Position numbers and translations under genes: made by a program. A stretch of DNA of 64,000 nt. Source: Cedecea neteri. GTDB lineage: Bacteria; Pseudomonadota; Gammaproteobacteria; Enterobacterales; Enterobacteriaceae. The stretch's first letter is position 1. Each line of letters opens with the position of its first letter. Shown one piece after another: positions 37,580 through 50,261 of the stretch. The notes beneath the pieces were generated by a model. The model ran no database searches and was not told where the DNA came from. It saw only the letters and a program-made list of their open reading frames with translations. Location: positions 1,488,001 through 1,552,000 of the forward strand of contig NZ_CP009451.1 in NCBI RefSeq assembly GCF_000757825.1, given 5' to 3'.

Positions 37580-40500
37580 ATGAACGTCAGTCGCAGGAAG
37601 TTTTTCAAAATCTGCGCCGGCGGAATGGCAGGTACAACGGCGGCGGTGCTGGGCTTTGCCCCAAAAGCCGCGCTGGCGGAGACGCGCAACTACAAGCTGC
37701 TGCGCGCGAAAGAAACCCGCAATAGCTGTACTTACTGTTCTGTTGGCTGTGGATTATTAATGTATAGCCTCGGAGACGGCTCGAAAAATGCCAAATCCAG
37801 CATTTTCCATATCGAAGGGGACCCGGACCACCCGGTAAACCGCGGCGCTCTGTGCCCGAAAGGCGCAGGGCTGCTCGACTATATTCACAGCGATAGCCGC
37901 CTTCGCTACCCGGAATACCGCGCCCCAGGTTCCGATAAATGGCAGCGCATCAGCTGGGAAGACGCGTTCTCTCGCATCGCCCGCCTGATGAAAGATGACC
38001 GTGATGCGAACTTCATTGAGAAGAATGAGCAGGATGTGACGGTCAACCGCTGGCTTTCCACCGGCATGCTTTGCGCTTCGGCGGCCAGCAACGAAACCGG
38101 CATGTTGACCCAGAAGTTTGCCCGCTCGCTGGGCATGCTGGCGGTAGATAACCAGGCGCGCGTCTGACACGGACCAACGGTAGCAAGTCTTGCTCCAACA
38201 TTTGGTCGCGGTGCGATGACCAACCACTGGGTTGATATCAAAAACGCCAACGTGGTGATGGTGATGGGCGGCAACGCCGCTGAAGCCCACCCGGTCGGTT
38301 TCCGCTGGGCGATGGAAGCCAAAAACAACAACGACGCCACGCTGATTGTGGTCGACCCGCGCTTTACCCGCACCGCCTCGGTGGCGGATATCTACGCGCC
38401 AATCCGCTCCGGCACCGACATTACCTTCCTGTCGGGCGTCATTCTGTACCTGATTTCTAACAACAAAATCAACGCAGAATACGTCAAACACTACACCAAT
38501 GCGGCCCTGCTGGTACGCGAAGACTTTAGCTTTGACGACGGCCTGTTCAGCGGCTACGACGAAGAAAAACGCCAGTACGACAAAACCAGCTGGAACTACC
38601 AGTTCGACGAAAACGGCTTTGCGAAGCGTGACGACACGCTGACCGACCCACGCTGCGTGTGGAACCTGCTCAAAGAGCACGTTGCACGCTACACGCCGGA
38701 TGTCGTCGAGCATATCTGCGGCACGCCGCAGGCGGACTTCCTGAAAGTGTGCGAAGTGCTGGCCTCAACCAGCGCGGTGGACCGCACCACCACGTTCCTG
38801 TACGCGCTGGGCTGGACTCAGCACACCGTGGGCGCGCAGAACATCCGCACCATGGCGATGATCCAGCTGCTGCTGGGTAACATGGGCATGGCGGGCGGCG
38901 GCGTCAACGCGCTGCGTGGTCACTCCAACATTCAGGGTCTGACCGACCTCGGCCTGCTGTCCACCAGCCTGCCAGGCTACCTGTCTTTGCCGTCCGAGAA
39001 GCAAACCACGCTCGAGGACTACCTCGCAACCAACACGCCAAAAGCCACGCTGCCGGGCCAGGTTAACTACTGGAGTAACTATCCGAAGTTCTTCGTCAGC
39101 CTGATGAAAGCGTTTTACGGCGACGAAGCGCAGAAGGAAAACGGCTGGGGCTTTGACTGGCTGCCGAAGTGGGATCAGGCCTACGACGTGCTGAAGTACT
39201 TCGACATGATGGATCGCAATCTCGTGACCGGCTACCTGTGCCAGGGCTTTAACCCCGTCGCCTCGTTCCCGGATAAAAACAAGGTTGTCGCCAGCCTGAG
39301 CAAGCTGAAGTACATGGTGGTTATCGATCCGCTGGTGACGGAAACCTCCAACTTCTGGCAGAACCACGGCGAGATGAACGACGTCGACCCGACGAAGATC
39401 CAGACCGAAGTGTTCCGCCTGCCGTCCACTTGCTTTGCAGAAGAAGACGGTTCCATCGCCAACTCCGGCCGCTGGCTGCAGTGGCACTGGAAAGGCGCAG
39501 ATGCACCGGGCGAAGCGCTTAACGACGGCGAAATTCTTGCCGGGCTTTACCACCGCCTGCGCCAGATGTACCAGGCCGAAGGCGGCAAAGGCGTTGAGCC
39601 GCTGATGAAAATGCGCTGGGACTACCACCAGCCGGCTCATCCCGAGTCCGAAGAGATCGCCAAAGAGAGCAACGGCTACGCGCTGGAAGATTTGTTTGAC
39701 GCCAACGGCAACCTGCAGGCGAAAAAAGGCCAGCTGCTGGACTCCTTCGCGCTGCTGCGTGACGACGGCTCTACCGCCTCGGGCTGCTGGATTTACGCCG
39801 GGAGCTGGACCAGCAAAGGCAACCAGATGGCGAACCGCGACAACGCGGATCCGTCCGGGCTGGGCAATACGCTGGGCTGGGCGTGGGCGTGGCCGATGAA
39901 CCGCCGCGTGCTGTACAACCGCGCCTCGGCAGACCTGCAGGGGAAACCGTGGGACGCGAAGCGCATGCTGATCCAGTGGAACGGTACGAAATGGGTCGGG
40001 AACGATATTCCAGACTTCAGCACCGCCGCCCCGGACAGCGGCGTGGGGCCGTTCATCATGCAGCAGGAAGGCCTGGGGCGCTTGTTCGCACTCGACAAGC
40101 TGGCCGAAGGACCGTTCCCGGAGCACTACGAGCCGTTCGAAACGCCGCTGGGCACCAACCCGCTGCACCCGAACGTGGTTTCCAACCCGGCGGCACGCCT
40201 GTACGAGGCGGACGCGAAGCGCATGGGCCGCAGGCAGCAGTTCCCGTATGTCGGCACGACTTATCGCCTGACCGAGCACTTCCACACCTGGACCAAGCAC
40301 GCGCGGCTTAACGCCATCGTGCAGCCGGAGCAGTTCGTTGAAATAAGCGAAGGGCTGGCGAAGGCCAAAGGCATTGCGCACGGCGACTGGGTGAAAGTCA
40401 GCAGCAAACGCGGCTTTATTAAAGCCGTGGCCGTGGTGACGCCGCGCCTGCAAACCCTGCACGCGGGCGGCCAGGAAATCGAAACCGTCGGTATTCCGCT

Positions 40501-40627
40501 GCACTGGGGCTTTGAAGGGGCGGCACGCAAGGGCTATCTCGCCAATACCCTGACGCCGTCGATAGGCGACGCCAACTCGCAAACGCCGGAATACAAGGCG
40601 TTTCTGGTCAACATTGAGAAGGCGTAA
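37580..40627 (+). CDS. fdnG: FdnG, formate dehydrogenase-N alpha subunit (selenoprotein)
   Basis: A 1015-residue molybdenum enzyme subunit that oxidises formate in the periplasm. A Tat signal ([12 protein letters not shown]) is followed by a 4Fe-4S motif (CTYCSVGCG) and the Mo-bis-MGD body. TGA at 38165-38167 (between NQARV and HGPTV) encodes the active-site selenocysteine, as in E. coli; read through, the length equals E. coli FdnG. ATG 37580 has GAGG five bases before it. fdnH follows after 11 bases. Confidence 0.97.
38165..38207 (+). promoter_or_regulatory. SECIS hairpin for selenocysteine insertion
   Basis: Directly after the TGA, GACCAA (38172-38177) pairs with TTGGTC (38202-38207), and AGCAA (38082+100 to 38186) pairs with TTGCT (38190-38194) around the loop GTC. 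The hairpin sits at the distance SelB needs. Confidence 0.8.
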
Positions 40628-40638
40628 GGGAGAAAACA

Positions 40639-41523
40639 ATGTCCATGCAATCTCAGGATATTATCAAACGCTCGGCGACCAACAGCTTCACGCCGCCGCC
40701 GCGGGCGCGTGACTTCAAGGAAGAAGTTACCAAGCTCATCGATGTCACAAGCTGTATCGGCTGCAAGGCCTGCCAGGTTGCCTGCTCGGAGTGGAACGAC
40801 ATCCGCGACGAAGTCGGCCACTGCGTGGGGGTTTACGATAACCCCGCCGACCTGAGCGCCAAGTCCTGGACGCTGATGCGTTTTTCAGAAACCCGTGAAA
40901 ACGGCAAGCTGGAATGGCTCATCCGCAAAGATGGCTGTATGCACTGCGAGGATCCGGGCTGCCTCAAAGCCTGCCCGTCCGCCGGGGCGATTATTCAGTA
41001 CGCCAACGGCATCGTGGACTTCCAGTCCGAGCACTGCATCGGCTGCGGCTACTGCATCGCGGGCTGTCCGTTCAACGTGCCTCGCCTGAACAAAGACGAT
41101 AACCGCGTTTATAAATGCACCCTGTGCGTTGACCGCGTGAGCGTCGGCCAGGAGCCTGCCTGCGTGAAAACCTGCCCAACCGGCGCGATTCACTTTGGCA
41201 CCCGCCAGGAGATGCTGGAAATGGCAGACCAGCGCGTTGAGAAGCTGAAAAAACGCGGCTTTGAACATGCGGGCGTTTATAACCCGCAGGGCGTGGGCGG
41301 CACGCACGTGGTTTACGTGCTGCACCATGCTGACAGGCCGGAGCTGTACCACAACCTGCCGAAAGAGCCGAAGATTGATACCCCAATCAACCTGTGGAAA
41401 GGCATTCTGAAACCGCTGTCGGCGGCGGGGTTTGTCGCCACCTTCGGCGCATTGATTTTCCACTATATCGGCATTGGCCCGAACGAAGAGGTGGACGAAG
41501 ACGAGGAGGATAAGCATGAGTAA
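40639..41523 (+). CDS. fdnH: FdnH, formate dehydrogenase-N iron-sulfur subunit
   Basis: A 294-residue electron-transfer subunit, the E. coli length. Four ferredoxin-type cysteine clusters are visible: [35 protein letters not shown] and [21 protein letters not shown] single C-terminal membrane helix ([20 protein letters not shown]) anchors it in the inner membrane facing the periplasm. Its stop overlaps the fdnI start by 8 bases. Confidence 0.97.
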   Translation: MSMQSQDIIKRSATNSFTPPPRARDFKEEVTKLIDVTSCIGCKACQVACSEWNDIRDEVGHCVGVYDNPADLSAKSWTLMRFSETRENGKLEWLIRKDGCMHCEDPGCLKACPSAGAIIQYANGIVDFQSEHCIGCGYCIAGCPFNVPRLNKDDNRVYKCTLCVDRVSVGQEPACVKTCPTGAIHFGTRQEMLEMADQRVEKLKKRGFEHAGVYNPQGVGGTHVVYVLHHADRPELYHNLPKEPKIDTPINLWKGILKPLSAAGFVATFGALIFHYIGIGPNEEVDEDEEDKHE

Positions 41524-42166
41524 GATGATTGTCAGAACGAAATTCATCGACCGTGCCTGTCACTGGACGGTAGTGATTTGCTTCTTCCTCGTGTCGCTGT
41601 CCGGCATCGCGCTGTTCTTCCCGACGCTGCAATGGCTGACGGAAACCTTCGGCACGCCGCAGATGGGGCGTATTTTGCATCCGTTCTTCGGCGTGGCTAT
41701 TTTTGTGGCGCTGATGTTTATGTTCGTGCGCTTCGTGCATCACAACATTCCCGATAAGCAGGATTTACCCTGGCTGAAAGGCATTGTTGAGGTGCTGAAA
41801 GGCAACGAGCATAAAGTGGCGGACGTGGGCAAGTACAACGCCGGGCAGAAAATGATGTTCTGGAGCATTATGAGCATGATTTTCGTGCTGCTGGTGACCG
41901 GGATTATTATCTGGCGGCCGTGGTTTGCGCACTACTTCCCGATGTGGATGATTCGCTACAGCCTGCTTATCCACGCGGCGTCGGCCATTATTCTGATCCA
42001 CGCCATCCTGATCCATATGTACATGGCGTTTTGGGTGAAAGGATCGGTTAAGGGCATGATCGTCGGCAAAGTCAGCCGCCGCTGGGCGAAGAAGCACCAC
42101 CCACGCTGGTATCGCGCTATCGAGGCCGAAGAGGCCAAAAAAGAAAACCGCGAAGGCCTGAAGTAA
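41516..42166 (+). CDS. fdnI: FdnI, formate dehydrogenase-N cytochrome b556 subunit
   Basis: A 216-residue inner-membrane diheme cytochrome b with four membrane spans. It passes electrons from FdnH to menaquinone. Heme-ligand histidines lie in [15 protein letters not shown] and [21 protein letters not shown] chose ATG 41516 ([10 protein letters not shown]), inside the end of fdnH and after AGGAGGATAAGC, for its match to E. coli FdnI. Confidence 0.96.
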   Translation: MSKMIVRTKFIDRACHWTVVICFFLVSLSGIALFFPTLQWLTETFGTPQMGRILHPFFGVAIFVALMFMFVRFVHHNIPDKQDLPWLKGIVEVLKGNEHKVADVGKYNAGQKMMFWSIMSMIFVLLVTGIIIWRPWFAHYFPMWMIRYSLLIHAASAIILIHAILIHMYMAFWVKGSVKGMIVGKVSRRWAKKHHPRWYRAIEAEEAKKENREGLK

Positions 42167-42176
42167 CCGCTCGTTC

Positions 42177-42201
42177 CCCCTCTTCCGCCCGGGAAGAGGG
42201 G
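42177..42201 (+). terminator. Hairpin after fdnGHI
   Basis: CCCCTCTTCC (42177-42186), loop GCCCG, GGAAGAGGGG (42192-42201). A perfect 10-base stem ten bases after fdnI, without a T-run, so it may be a processing stem or a weak terminator. Confidence 0.6.
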
Positions 42202-42378
42202 TTCACCCGGCACAACGCAAAAGAATTGTGTTGTTTTGTATCCGCACCGCGCTCAGCTAAACAACAAAACAAATCCCCCGCCACCTGACACAGCCCACAT
42301 ACAAACCAGGCGTTAAATAAGCGCATCCGCCACCTGCAGGCGGCAACGTGTTCAACGACCTGATATGTGAGGCTTATG

Positions 42379-42639
42379 ATGAAACTGTTCCGCAACGTTA
42401 TTCTCCCGCTCGTACTTGCCGCTGCCGTAGCACCCGCTTTTGCTGCCAAAGAAGTTCATAGCGCCCAGGGCCTGGTAAAAATTGGCACCGTCACTGAAAG
42501 CGAGAGCACCACGCTGTCCCTCGAGCAGCTCAATGAAAAACTGGCTCAGAAAGCCGAGAAAGCTGGCGCCAGCGCCTGGCGAGTTGTCTCCGCCGGCGGC
42601 AACAACAGCTACTTCGGCAGCGCCGATATTTACCGCTGA
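42379..42639 (+). CDS. DUF1471 (YdgH/BhsA/McbA) small periplasmic protein
   Basis: An 86-residue protein with a signal peptide (MKLFRNVILPLVLAAAVAPA, cut before KEV). The mature part has the DUF1471 pattern: GLVKIGTVTESESTT, a helix (LEQLNEKLAQKAEKAGASAW) and a final strand GSADIYR. Family members are induced by stress and affect biofilm or surface traits. ATG 42379 has GAGG six bases upstream; ATG 42376 is a close alternative. Confidence 0.85.
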   Translation: MKLFRNVILPLVLAAAVAPAFAAKEVHSAQGLVKIGTVTESESTTLSLEQLNEKLAQKAEKAGASAWRVVSAGGNNSYFGSADIYR

Positions 42640-42671
42640 TTTATTCCCTCCCCCTAAAACAGGAAAATGAA

Positions 42672-43439
42672 ATGAAACCCACGCGTAAAACGCTGCTGGC
42701 GCTGGCTGCGGCTAGCCTGATGACCGGCTTTGCCGCCCAGGCGGAAACGCAGCACACCATCGTGTTAGTGCACGGCGCCTTCGCCGATGCCACCGGCAGC
42801 TGGGAGCAGGTGATCCCCGTGCTGCAAACGCGCCATTACGAAATCATCACCGCGCAAATCCCGCTCACGTCGCTGAAAGATGACGTAGCGGCGACCAAAC
42901 GCGCCATTGCCCGCGCCAAAGGTGACGTTATTCTGGTCGGTCATTCCTGGGGCGGCACGGTGATTACCGAGGCGGGCAACGACCCGAAAGTTAAAGGGCT
43001 GGTGTACATCAACGCCTTTGCGCCGTCGCCAGGCCAGTCAACGGCCGACCTGGCTAACAGCTTCCCCGCCCCGCCTGGCAGCGCAAAAATCATCAAGGGC
43101 GCGGACGGCTTCCTGAGCCTAGACCCGAAGGCCGTCGCCACCGACTTTGCCCAGGATGCGACGCCTGAAGCGCAGAACATTATCGGCATCACCCAGATGC
43201 CGATTGCCGCCGCAAGCTTCACCGAAAAAGTGACCACCGCCGCCTGGCAACAGAAGCCAAGCTGGTTCCTGGTCGGCAGCAATGACCGGATGATTAACCC
43301 GGATCTGGAGCGGGCAATGGCGAAGAAAATCCATGCTCACGTCACTGAATTGCCGGTCAGCCACGTGCCGATGCTTTATGACCCGAGAAATGTCGCCCGC
43401 ACGATCTTTAAAGCCGTGAATATTACTTCGGGGAATTAA
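42672..43439 (+). CDS. Secreted alpha/beta hydrolase
   Basis: A 255-residue hydrolase with a signal peptide (cut after AAQA). The oxyanion region is VLVHGAFADATGSW, the nucleophile serine is in VGHSWGGTV, the acid is probably in VGSNDRMI and the histidine in PVSHVPML. It resembles esterase-like alpha/beta hydrolases that end up in the periplasm. It follows the DUF1471 gene by 32 bases and may share its transcript. Substrate is unknown. Confidence 0.85.
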   Translation: MKPTRKTLLALAAASLMTGFAAQAETQHTIVLVHGAFADATGSWEQVIPVLQTRHYEIITAQIPLTSLKDDVAATKRAIARAKGDVILVGHSWGGTVITEAGNDPKVKGLVYINAFAPSPGQSTADLANSFPAPPGSAKIIKGADGFLSLDPKAVATDFAQDATPEAQNIIGITQMPIAAASFTEKVTTAAWQQKPSWFLVGSNDRMINPDLERAMAKKIHAHVTELPVSHVPMLYDPRNVARTIFKAVNITSGN

Positions 43440-43504
43440 CTCGCCTTATTTAATAAGGAGGAAATAACGCTCTCAATAATTAGCCGATTATTTACCGTTG
43501 CTAA

Positions 43505-43798
<294 letters not shown>

Positions 43799-43814
43799 TA
43801 AAAGGGCCACTCAC

Positions 43815-44651
43815 ATGACGATGACAATCAATTTGGGCGCCGGGTTAGGCCTTAAGCCAGAACATTATGCCGATGCCTGGAGCAGCCCGTCGGCCCTTTG
43901 GTACGAGGTTCACAGTGAAAATTATCTCATGGCGGGTGGCCCGCGCAGAGAGTGGCTGGCAGCCATTCGCCAGCAGCATCAGATCTCCCTGCACGGCGTT
44001 TCGCTCTCGTTGGCTGCAGACGAACCGCCGGACGCTCAATTGCTCGCGCAGCTAAGAGCGTTAGTGACCGACATCAAACCCGCGCTCGTTTCAGAGCACC
44101 TCGCCTGGTCGCGCTGGAACGGGGTTTATTACCCCGACCTGCTGCCGGTGCCGAGAACCACCCGGGTACTGAACCGCGTCATAGATAATATCAACCGCGT
44201 GCAGGATGCGCTGGGCCGCCAGATTTCACTGGAAAACCCGACGCATTATTTGCAAATGCCGGAACACGAGTGGGATGAAATCGAATTTCTCGACGAAGTC
44301 AGCCGCCGGAGCGGATGCGGCCTGCTGCTGGATCTGAATAACGTCTGGCTGAGCGCCCACAATCTCGAGTTTGATGCAGTGGCCTGGCTGGACCGCTTCC
44401 CGACCGAACGTATCACCGAGATCCACCTGGCGGGCTTTAGCGCCGACGAAGGCGGCAGTGCTTTGCTGATCGACAGCCACGATCGGTCAGTCTCCGAGGA
44501 TGTCTGGCTGCTGTATAAGCAACTGATTCAGCGAGCGGGAGCAAAACCCACGCTTATCGAACGGGATGACAACCTGCCGTCGTTCGATGAGCTGCTGGCC
44601 GAACAGCAGCGCGCGCAGCACATCATCGACACGCTGGGAACCACCGCATGA
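43815..44651 (+). CDS. bufB: DUF692 multinuclear non-heme iron oxidase (BufB)
   Basis: A 278-residue MNIO (MbnB-like) enzyme, TIM-barrel fold. Metal ligands are visible in [50 protein letters not shown] and DSHDRSV. It is predicted to oxidise cysteines of BufA using iron and oxygen in the cytosol before export. Its stop overlaps the bufC start by 4 bases (ATGA), so the two are translationally coupled, as expected for enzyme and partner. Confidence 0.9.
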   Translation: MTMTINLGAGLGLKPEHYADAWSSPSALWYEVHSENYLMAGGPRREWLAAIRQQHQISLHGVSLSLAADEPPDAQLLAQLRALVTDIKPALVSEHLAWSRWNGVYYPDLLPVPRTTRVLNRVIDNINRVQDALGRQISLENPTHYLQMPEHEWDEIEFLDEVSRRSGCGLLLDLNNVWLSAHNLEFDAVAWLDRFPTERITEIHLAGFSADEGGSALLIDSHDRSVSEDVWLLYKQLIQRAGAKPTLIERDDNLPSFDELLAEQQRAQHIIDTLGTTA

Positions 44652-45394
44652 GTAACACCTTAAGCCGCTATCACGAGGCGTTTATTGGCCTGTTATATGG
44701 TGAGGCTCGATCCGGGCTTAGCCATTTTCAGCACCAGCCAGGCATGGCCGTTTACCGCAACGGCGTGATCAAAGCCTGCGTGGACGCTCTGGAGGCTAAC
44801 TTCCCCAGCGTTTCACGGCTTACCGGCCGCGACTTTTTCCGTGAAATGGCGCGCGGCTACGCGCTTGAACAACCGCCGCGCGGAGGGGAATTAATTCGCT
44901 ACGGCGACGCCTTCCCTGTTTTTATCGCCGCGTATCCACCAGCCCACGAGCTGCCGTATTTAAGCGCGGTAGCGGAGCTGGACAGGCTCTGGCTGGAGGT
45001 GTTTTGCGCTGAGTCTTCGGCCCCGTTGGATGTACATACGCTGGCAAATATTCCTCCGGAGACGTTAGGCACCCGTTCATTACCGCTGCGGGCCAGCGTT
45101 CGCTGGTACTGGCATGCCACGCTGCCGGTGTTCACGCTCTGGGCATTCAACCGCCATCAGACAGCAACGCCGGAGACGATTCACTGGCAGGGGGAAGGCG
45201 CCCTGCTGGTTCGCCGTCAGCAGCAAATTTTTACCGAACCCTTAAGCCAGGGAGGCGCGGTTTTTCTGACCGCCTGCCGCCAGGGAGCAACCCTTGACCA
45301 GGCCAGCGAACAGGCTCTGGCGGCCGAGCCAACCCTCGCCCTCGGCCCCTTTTTCAGCAACCTGCTTAGCAGCGGTATTTTCGCCGCATCTTAA
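44648..45394 (+). CDS. bufC: DUF2063 partner of the MNIO enzyme (BufC)
   Basis: A 248-residue protein. The N-terminal DUF2063 domain ([24 protein letters not shown] region, about 30-110) is the usual partner of DUF692 proteins and is thought to recruit the precursor peptide; the C-terminal half is less conserved ([14 protein letters not shown]). No signal peptide is visible, so it acts in the cytosol with BufB. Gene order A-B-C-DoxX is standard for bufferin operons. Confidence 0.85.
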   Translation: MSNTLSRYHEAFIGLLYGEARSGLSHFQHQPGMAVYRNGVIKACVDALEANFPSVSRLTGRDFFREMARGYALEQPPRGGELIRYGDAFPVFIAAYPPAHELPYLSAVAELDRLWLEVFCAESSAPLDVHTLANIPPETLGTRSLPLRASVRWYWHATLPVFTLWAFNRHQTATPETIHWQGEGALLVRRQQQIFTEPLSQGGAVFLTACRQGATLDQASEQALAAEPTLALGPFFSNLLSSGIFAAS

Positions 45395-45413
45395 TCACAC
45401 TCTTTGAGGTTAA

Positions 45414-45884
<471 letters not shown>

Positions 45885-46172
45885 GAAAATGCAGGGGCGA
45901 CACGGGAACCAGTTTCTCCGTGCCGCTCTTGCTGGTTTGAACTGCCTGTACGGCAGTGAACAAGAGCTTTTCACAGCTAACCCTCTGTTGCAATACGTAA
46001 AATCATCTCTTTCCCACTTCACACCCTTTTTTTAGGCACAACGGCGCAGAATCGAAAAATCAATAGGTTACGAGCTGGGCTAAAAAAAGGGTCCGGGAAC
46101 CTTCAGACTTTGTCATCGGCGAATTTTCAGCAGCGACTCGCAAATCGTCCGGAAAAACTCATCGATAATCGA
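45885..46172. other. Gene-free stretch with a palindromic hairpin
   Basis: There is no gene in these 288 bases. GCTCTTG (45925-45931) and CAAGAGC (45961-45967) enclose a further palindrome ACTGCC-TGTAC-GGCAGT (45941-45957). The rest shows nothing I can name. Confidence 0.6.
45942..45961 (-). repeat. Lone type I-F CRISPR-repeat-like sequence
   Basis: On the minus strand this reads GTTCACTGCCGTACAGGCAG, identical to the first 20 of 28 bases of the type I-F repeat I recall from Pectobacterium and close to that of Yersinia. The last eight bases differ. There is no second copy 60 bases away on either side and no cas gene in the window, so it is not an array. Confidence 0.4.
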
Positions 46173-47162
<990 letters not shown>

Positions 47163-47237
47163 TCACCGGCTAGTCCCCTGCGCCAATCACGACTACTGTA
47201 TTTCTACGATCAATGAATGCGCTATCTGGAGTACGAC

Positions 47238-47633
47238 ATGAAAATTACCCGCAGCGGATCTCAACCTTCTCAGCGAGGCCCGGAGAGCTATTTTACCGGC
47301 ACCGTGCGCATTGATGCGCCATTTAGCGGCACGGAAAACGCACGTGTAGGTGGGGCTACCGTCACCTTTGAACCCGGTGCACGCACGGCCTGGCATACAC
47401 ACCCACTTGGCCAAACGCTGATTGTTACTCAAGGGCGCGGCTGGCTGCAGGAATGGGGTGAAGAGATTCAGGATCTGAACCAGGGCGATATCGCCTGGAT
47501 CCCCGAAGGGGTGAAACACTGGCACGGGGCGTCGCCAGAAACGGCAATGACGCATATCGCAATTGCCGAGTCATTGAACGGCAGCCCGGTTGAATGGCTG
47601 GAAAAAGTCAGCGACGAGCAATACAAAAAATAG
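47238..47633 (+). CDS. Cupin-domain protein
   Basis: A 131-residue single-domain cupin from ATG 47238, with GGAG six bases upstream. Metal-binding motif 1 is [19 protein letters not shown] and motif 2 is [16 protein letters not shown]. Cupins of this size next to an SDR and a LysR gene are common; functions such as quinone or carboxymuconolactone-like chemistry have been proposed. It is 13 bases before the SDR gene, so cotranscribed. Confidence 0.87.
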   Translation: MKITRSGSQPSQRGPESYFTGTVRIDAPFSGTENARVGGATVTFEPGARTAWHTHPLGQTLIVTQGRGWLQEWGEEIQDLNQGDIAWIPEGVKHWHGASPETAMTHIAIAESLNGSPVEWLEKVSDEQYKK

Positions 47634-47646
47634 CGATGGAGGTTAC

Positions 47647-48387
47647 ATGACACAAGGCATTGAAAATAAAGTTGTGGTGATCACCGGCGCCAGCAGTGGC
47701 CTGGGTGAGGCCCTGGCGCGTCGTCTGGTTAAAGACGGCGCTAAGCTAGTGCTGGGCGCTCGCCGTCTCGATCGGCTAAAAAAACTGGCGCAGGATCTTA
47801 ACCTGAGCCCGGAAGCAGCGGTGCAGACCGACGTCACTCAGCCGGAGCAGGTGCAGGCGCTGGTCGATAAGGCCCTGGCGCTGTACGGGCGAGTGGATGT
47901 AATGGTCAATAATGCAGGCCTGATGCCGCATTCGCTGCTCGAACGCAGAAAGTTTGATGACTGGAATGCGATGATCGACGTCAACCTTAAGGGCGTACTG
48001 TACGGTATTGCCGCTGCCCTGCCTTATATGCAGCAGCAAAAAAGCGGCCACATCATCAATACCTCTTCCGTCGCGGGCCACAAAGTTCGCGCGGGCAGCG
48101 CAGTTTACGCGGCCACCAAAACGGCGGTGCGGGTGATATCTGAAGGGCTGCGCCAGGAGGTAAAACCTTACAACATCCGCACGACAATTATTTCGCCGGG
48201 GGCGGTTGAGAGCGAGCTGGTGACCAGCATTACCGAAGCAGACGTGGCGGCCAATATCCAGCAGTTCTACGACGACGTTGCAATCTCCGCCGAGTCGTTT
48301 GCCAGCGTGGTCGCCTTTGCCATCAGCCAGCCGGAGGATGTGGACATCAACGAAATCCTGTTCCGCCCTACCCGTCAGGAGCTTTAA
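47647..48387 (+). CDS. Short-chain dehydrogenase/reductase
   Basis: A 246-residue SDR from ATG 47647 (GGAGG nine bases upstream). The cofactor loop is TGASSGLG, and ARRLDR after beta-2 suggests NADPH. NNAG, the serine in NTSSVAGH and YAATKTAV complete the active site. It resembles YdfG-type oxidoreductases. It is the second gene of the cupin-SDR operon and is followed by a terminator. Confidence 0.9.
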   Translation: MTQGIENKVVVITGASSGLGEALARRLVKDGAKLVLGARRLDRLKKLAQDLNLSPEAAVQTDVTQPEQVQALVDKALALYGRVDVMVNNAGLMPHSLLERRKFDDWNAMIDVNLKGVLYGIAAALPYMQQQKSGHIINTSSVAGHKVRAGSAVYAATKTAVRVISEGLRQEVKPYNIRTTIISPGAVESELVTSITEADVAANIQQFYDDVAISAESFASVVAFAISQPEDVDINEILFRPTRQEL

Positions 48388-48395
48388 CATTTCGC

Positions 48396-48425
48396 CCTCT
48401 CTTCCGCCCGGAGGAGAGGTCTTTT
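48396..48425 (+). terminator. Terminator after the cupin-SDR operon
   Basis: CCTCTC (48396-48401) and GAGAGG (48414-48419) with an inner TCC/GGA pairing, then TCTTTT. It abuts the first LldR operator at 48424. Confidence 0.7.
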
Positions 48426-48436
48426 GGTCCTACCAA
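48424..48436. promoter_or_regulatory. LldR operator O1
   Basis: TTGGTCCTACCAA, a palindrome of the PdhR/LldR type, 170 bases before the lldP start. An identical 13-mer lies exactly 125 bases downstream. Confidence 0.8.
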
Positions 48437-48548
48437 TTCCACTAAAAACGTGCCCTTTTCTACAAAATGCCGATAAAGGCTCGCCAGACCGTTGCCATCC
48501 GTTAACACAAGATTAACCATTAGCCATCATTTGCTCTACAAAGCAAAA

Positions 48549-48561
48549 TTGGTCCTACCAA
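48549..48561. promoter_or_regulatory. LldR operator O2
   Basis: TTGGTCCTACCAA, the same 13-mer as at 48424-48436, 45 bases before the lldP start. Two operators on either side of the promoter are known for E. coli lldPRD, where LldR is thought to loop the DNA. Confidence 0.8.
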
Positions 48562-48605
48562 TCTAATAAAAAAACGATAAACGCCTCACCCTGGAGAACA
48601 CCTGC

Positions 48606-50261
48606 ATGCAAGTCTGGCCCCAACTCTACGACCCGCTCGGGAATATCTGGCTGTCGAGCCTGATTGCCGCGATCCCGATCCTGTTCTTCTTCTTCGCGCT
48701 GATAAAGCTGCGCATGAAGGGCTACAAAGCCGCGACGCTGACGGTATTTCTTGCCCTGTTGGTCGCGCTGTTTCTGTACCGCATGCCGGTGGACAGAGCG
48801 CTTGCCTCAGTAGTTTATGGCTTCTTCTATGGCCTGTGGCCCATCGCCTGGATAATCGTCGCCGCGGTGTTTGTCTACAAGATCTCGGTAAAGACCGGTC
48901 AGTTCGACATTATTCGCTCCTCTATCCTGTCGATTACGCCGGATCAGCGTCTGCAAATGCTGATTGTCGGCTTCTCCTTTGGGGCATTTCTCGAAGGTGC
49001 CGCCGGGTTTGGCGCGCCGGTTGCCATTACCGCCGCCCTGCTGGTCGGCCTGGGATTTAAGCCGCTTTATGCCGCCGGTTTGTGTCTGATAGTGAACACC
49101 GCGCCGGTAGCCTTCGGCGCAATGGGGATCCCGATTATCGTTGCCGGGCAGGTCACCGGTCTGGACAGCTTCGAGATAGGCCAGATGGTAGGCCGCCAGT
49201 TGCCGTTCCTGACGATTATCGTGTTGTTCTGGATCATGGCGATTATGGACGGCTGGCGCGGTATCAAAGAGACCTGGCCGGCGGTGATCGTGGCGGGTGG
49301 CTCGTTTGCTATCGCGCAGTATCTCAGCTCCAACTTTATCGGCCCTGAGCTGCCGGACATTATCTCGTCGCTGGTATCGCTGGTGTGCCTGACGGCATTT
49401 CTGCGGGTCTGGAAACCGGTGCGTATTTTCCGCTTTGATAGCGAGGGTGCGGCTGAAACCGTGCAAGAGCAGTCCTCGCAGAAATACACCTCCGGGCAGA
49501 TCCTTAAGGCCTGGATGCCGTTCCTGTTCTTAACGGCCACGGTCACGCTGTGGAGCATCCCGCCGTTTAAAGCGCTGTTCGCCAAAGGCGGCGTGATGGC
49601 CGACTGGGTCTATAATTTCTCGGTGCCGTTTCTCGACAATCTGGTGGCCAAAATGCCGCCGGTGGTTGCCGCGAGCGTGCCTTATGCAGCAGTCTTTAAG
49701 TTTGACTGGCTGTCGGCCACCGGCACCGCCATCCTGGTCGCGGCGCTGATCTCTGTTGTCTACCTGCGCATGAAGCCAAAAGCGGCGCTGGCGACCTTTG
49801 GAGAAACGCTGAAGGAGCTGGCTCTGCCGATTTACTCCATCGGCATGGTGCTGGCGTTTGCTTTTATCTCTAACTATTCCGGGCTGTCGGCCACGCTTGC
49901 CCTGGCGCTGGCGCACACCGGCCATGCCTTTACCTTCTTCTCGCCGTTCCTTGGCTGGCTGGGCGTGTTCCTGACCGGGTCGGACACCTCTTCTAACGCG
50001 CTGTTTGCCGCCCTACAGGCAACCACCGCGCAGCAGATTGGCGTGTCGGACCTGCTTCTGGTGGCGGCCAACACCACCGGCGGCGTCACCGGCAAGATGA
50101 TTTCGCCGCAGTCGATAGCCATTGCCTGTGCGGCGGTGGGGCTGGTGGGGAAAGAGTCAGACCTGTTCCGCTTCACCGTGAAGCACAGCCTGATTTTCAC
50201 CTGCATGGTGGGCGTGATTACCACGCTGCAGGCCTATGTTTTAACCTGGATGATCCCATGA
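48606..50261 (+). CDS. lldP: LldP, L-lactate permease
   Basis: A 551-residue inner-membrane lactate/proton symporter, the E. coli length, with about 12-14 spans. The family stretch [20 protein letters not shown] and the C-terminal [17 protein letters not shown] are present. GGAG precedes the start. It overlaps lldR by 4 bases (ATGA). Confidence 0.96.
   Translation: MQVWPQLYDPLGNIWLSSLIAAIPILFFFFALIKLRMKGYKAATLTVFLALLVALFLYRMPVDRALASVVYGFFYGLWPIAWIIVAAVFVYKISVKTGQFDIIRSSILSITPDQRLQMLIVGFSFGAFLEGAAGFGAPVAITAALLVGLGFKPLYAAGLCLIVNTAPVAFGAMGIPIIVAGQVTGLDSFEIGQMVGRQLPFLTIIVLFWIMAIMDGWRGIKETWPAVIVAGGSFAIAQYLSSNFIGPELPDIISSLVSLVCLTAFLRVWKPVRIFRFDSEGAAETVQEQSSQKYTSGQILKAWMPFLFLTATVTLWSIPPFKALFAKGGVMADWVYNFSVPFLDNLVAKMPPVVAASVPYAAVFKFDWLSATGTAILVAALISVVYLRMKPKAALATFGETLKELALPIYSIGMVLAFAFISNYSGLSATLALALAHTGHAFTFFSPFLGWLGVFLTGSDTSSNALFAALQATTAQQIGVSDLLLVAANTTGGVTGKMISPQSIAIACAAVGLVGKESDLFRFTVKHSLIFTCMVGVITTLQAYVLTWMIP

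Noticed and set aside
37580..40627. In-frame TGA at 38165 taken as a broken fdnG gene
   Set aside because: The TGA is at the known selenocysteine position, followed by a SECIS-like hairpin, and the frame continues as normal FdnG.
38765..40639. 624-codon open frame antisense to fdnG
   Set aside because: It mirrors the codon structure of a GC-rich gene on the other strand, is rich in Arg/His/Val and has no recognisable domain.
45925..45967. A CRISPR array
   Set aside because: Only one repeat-like copy, no second copy at repeat-spacer distance and no cas genes in the window.
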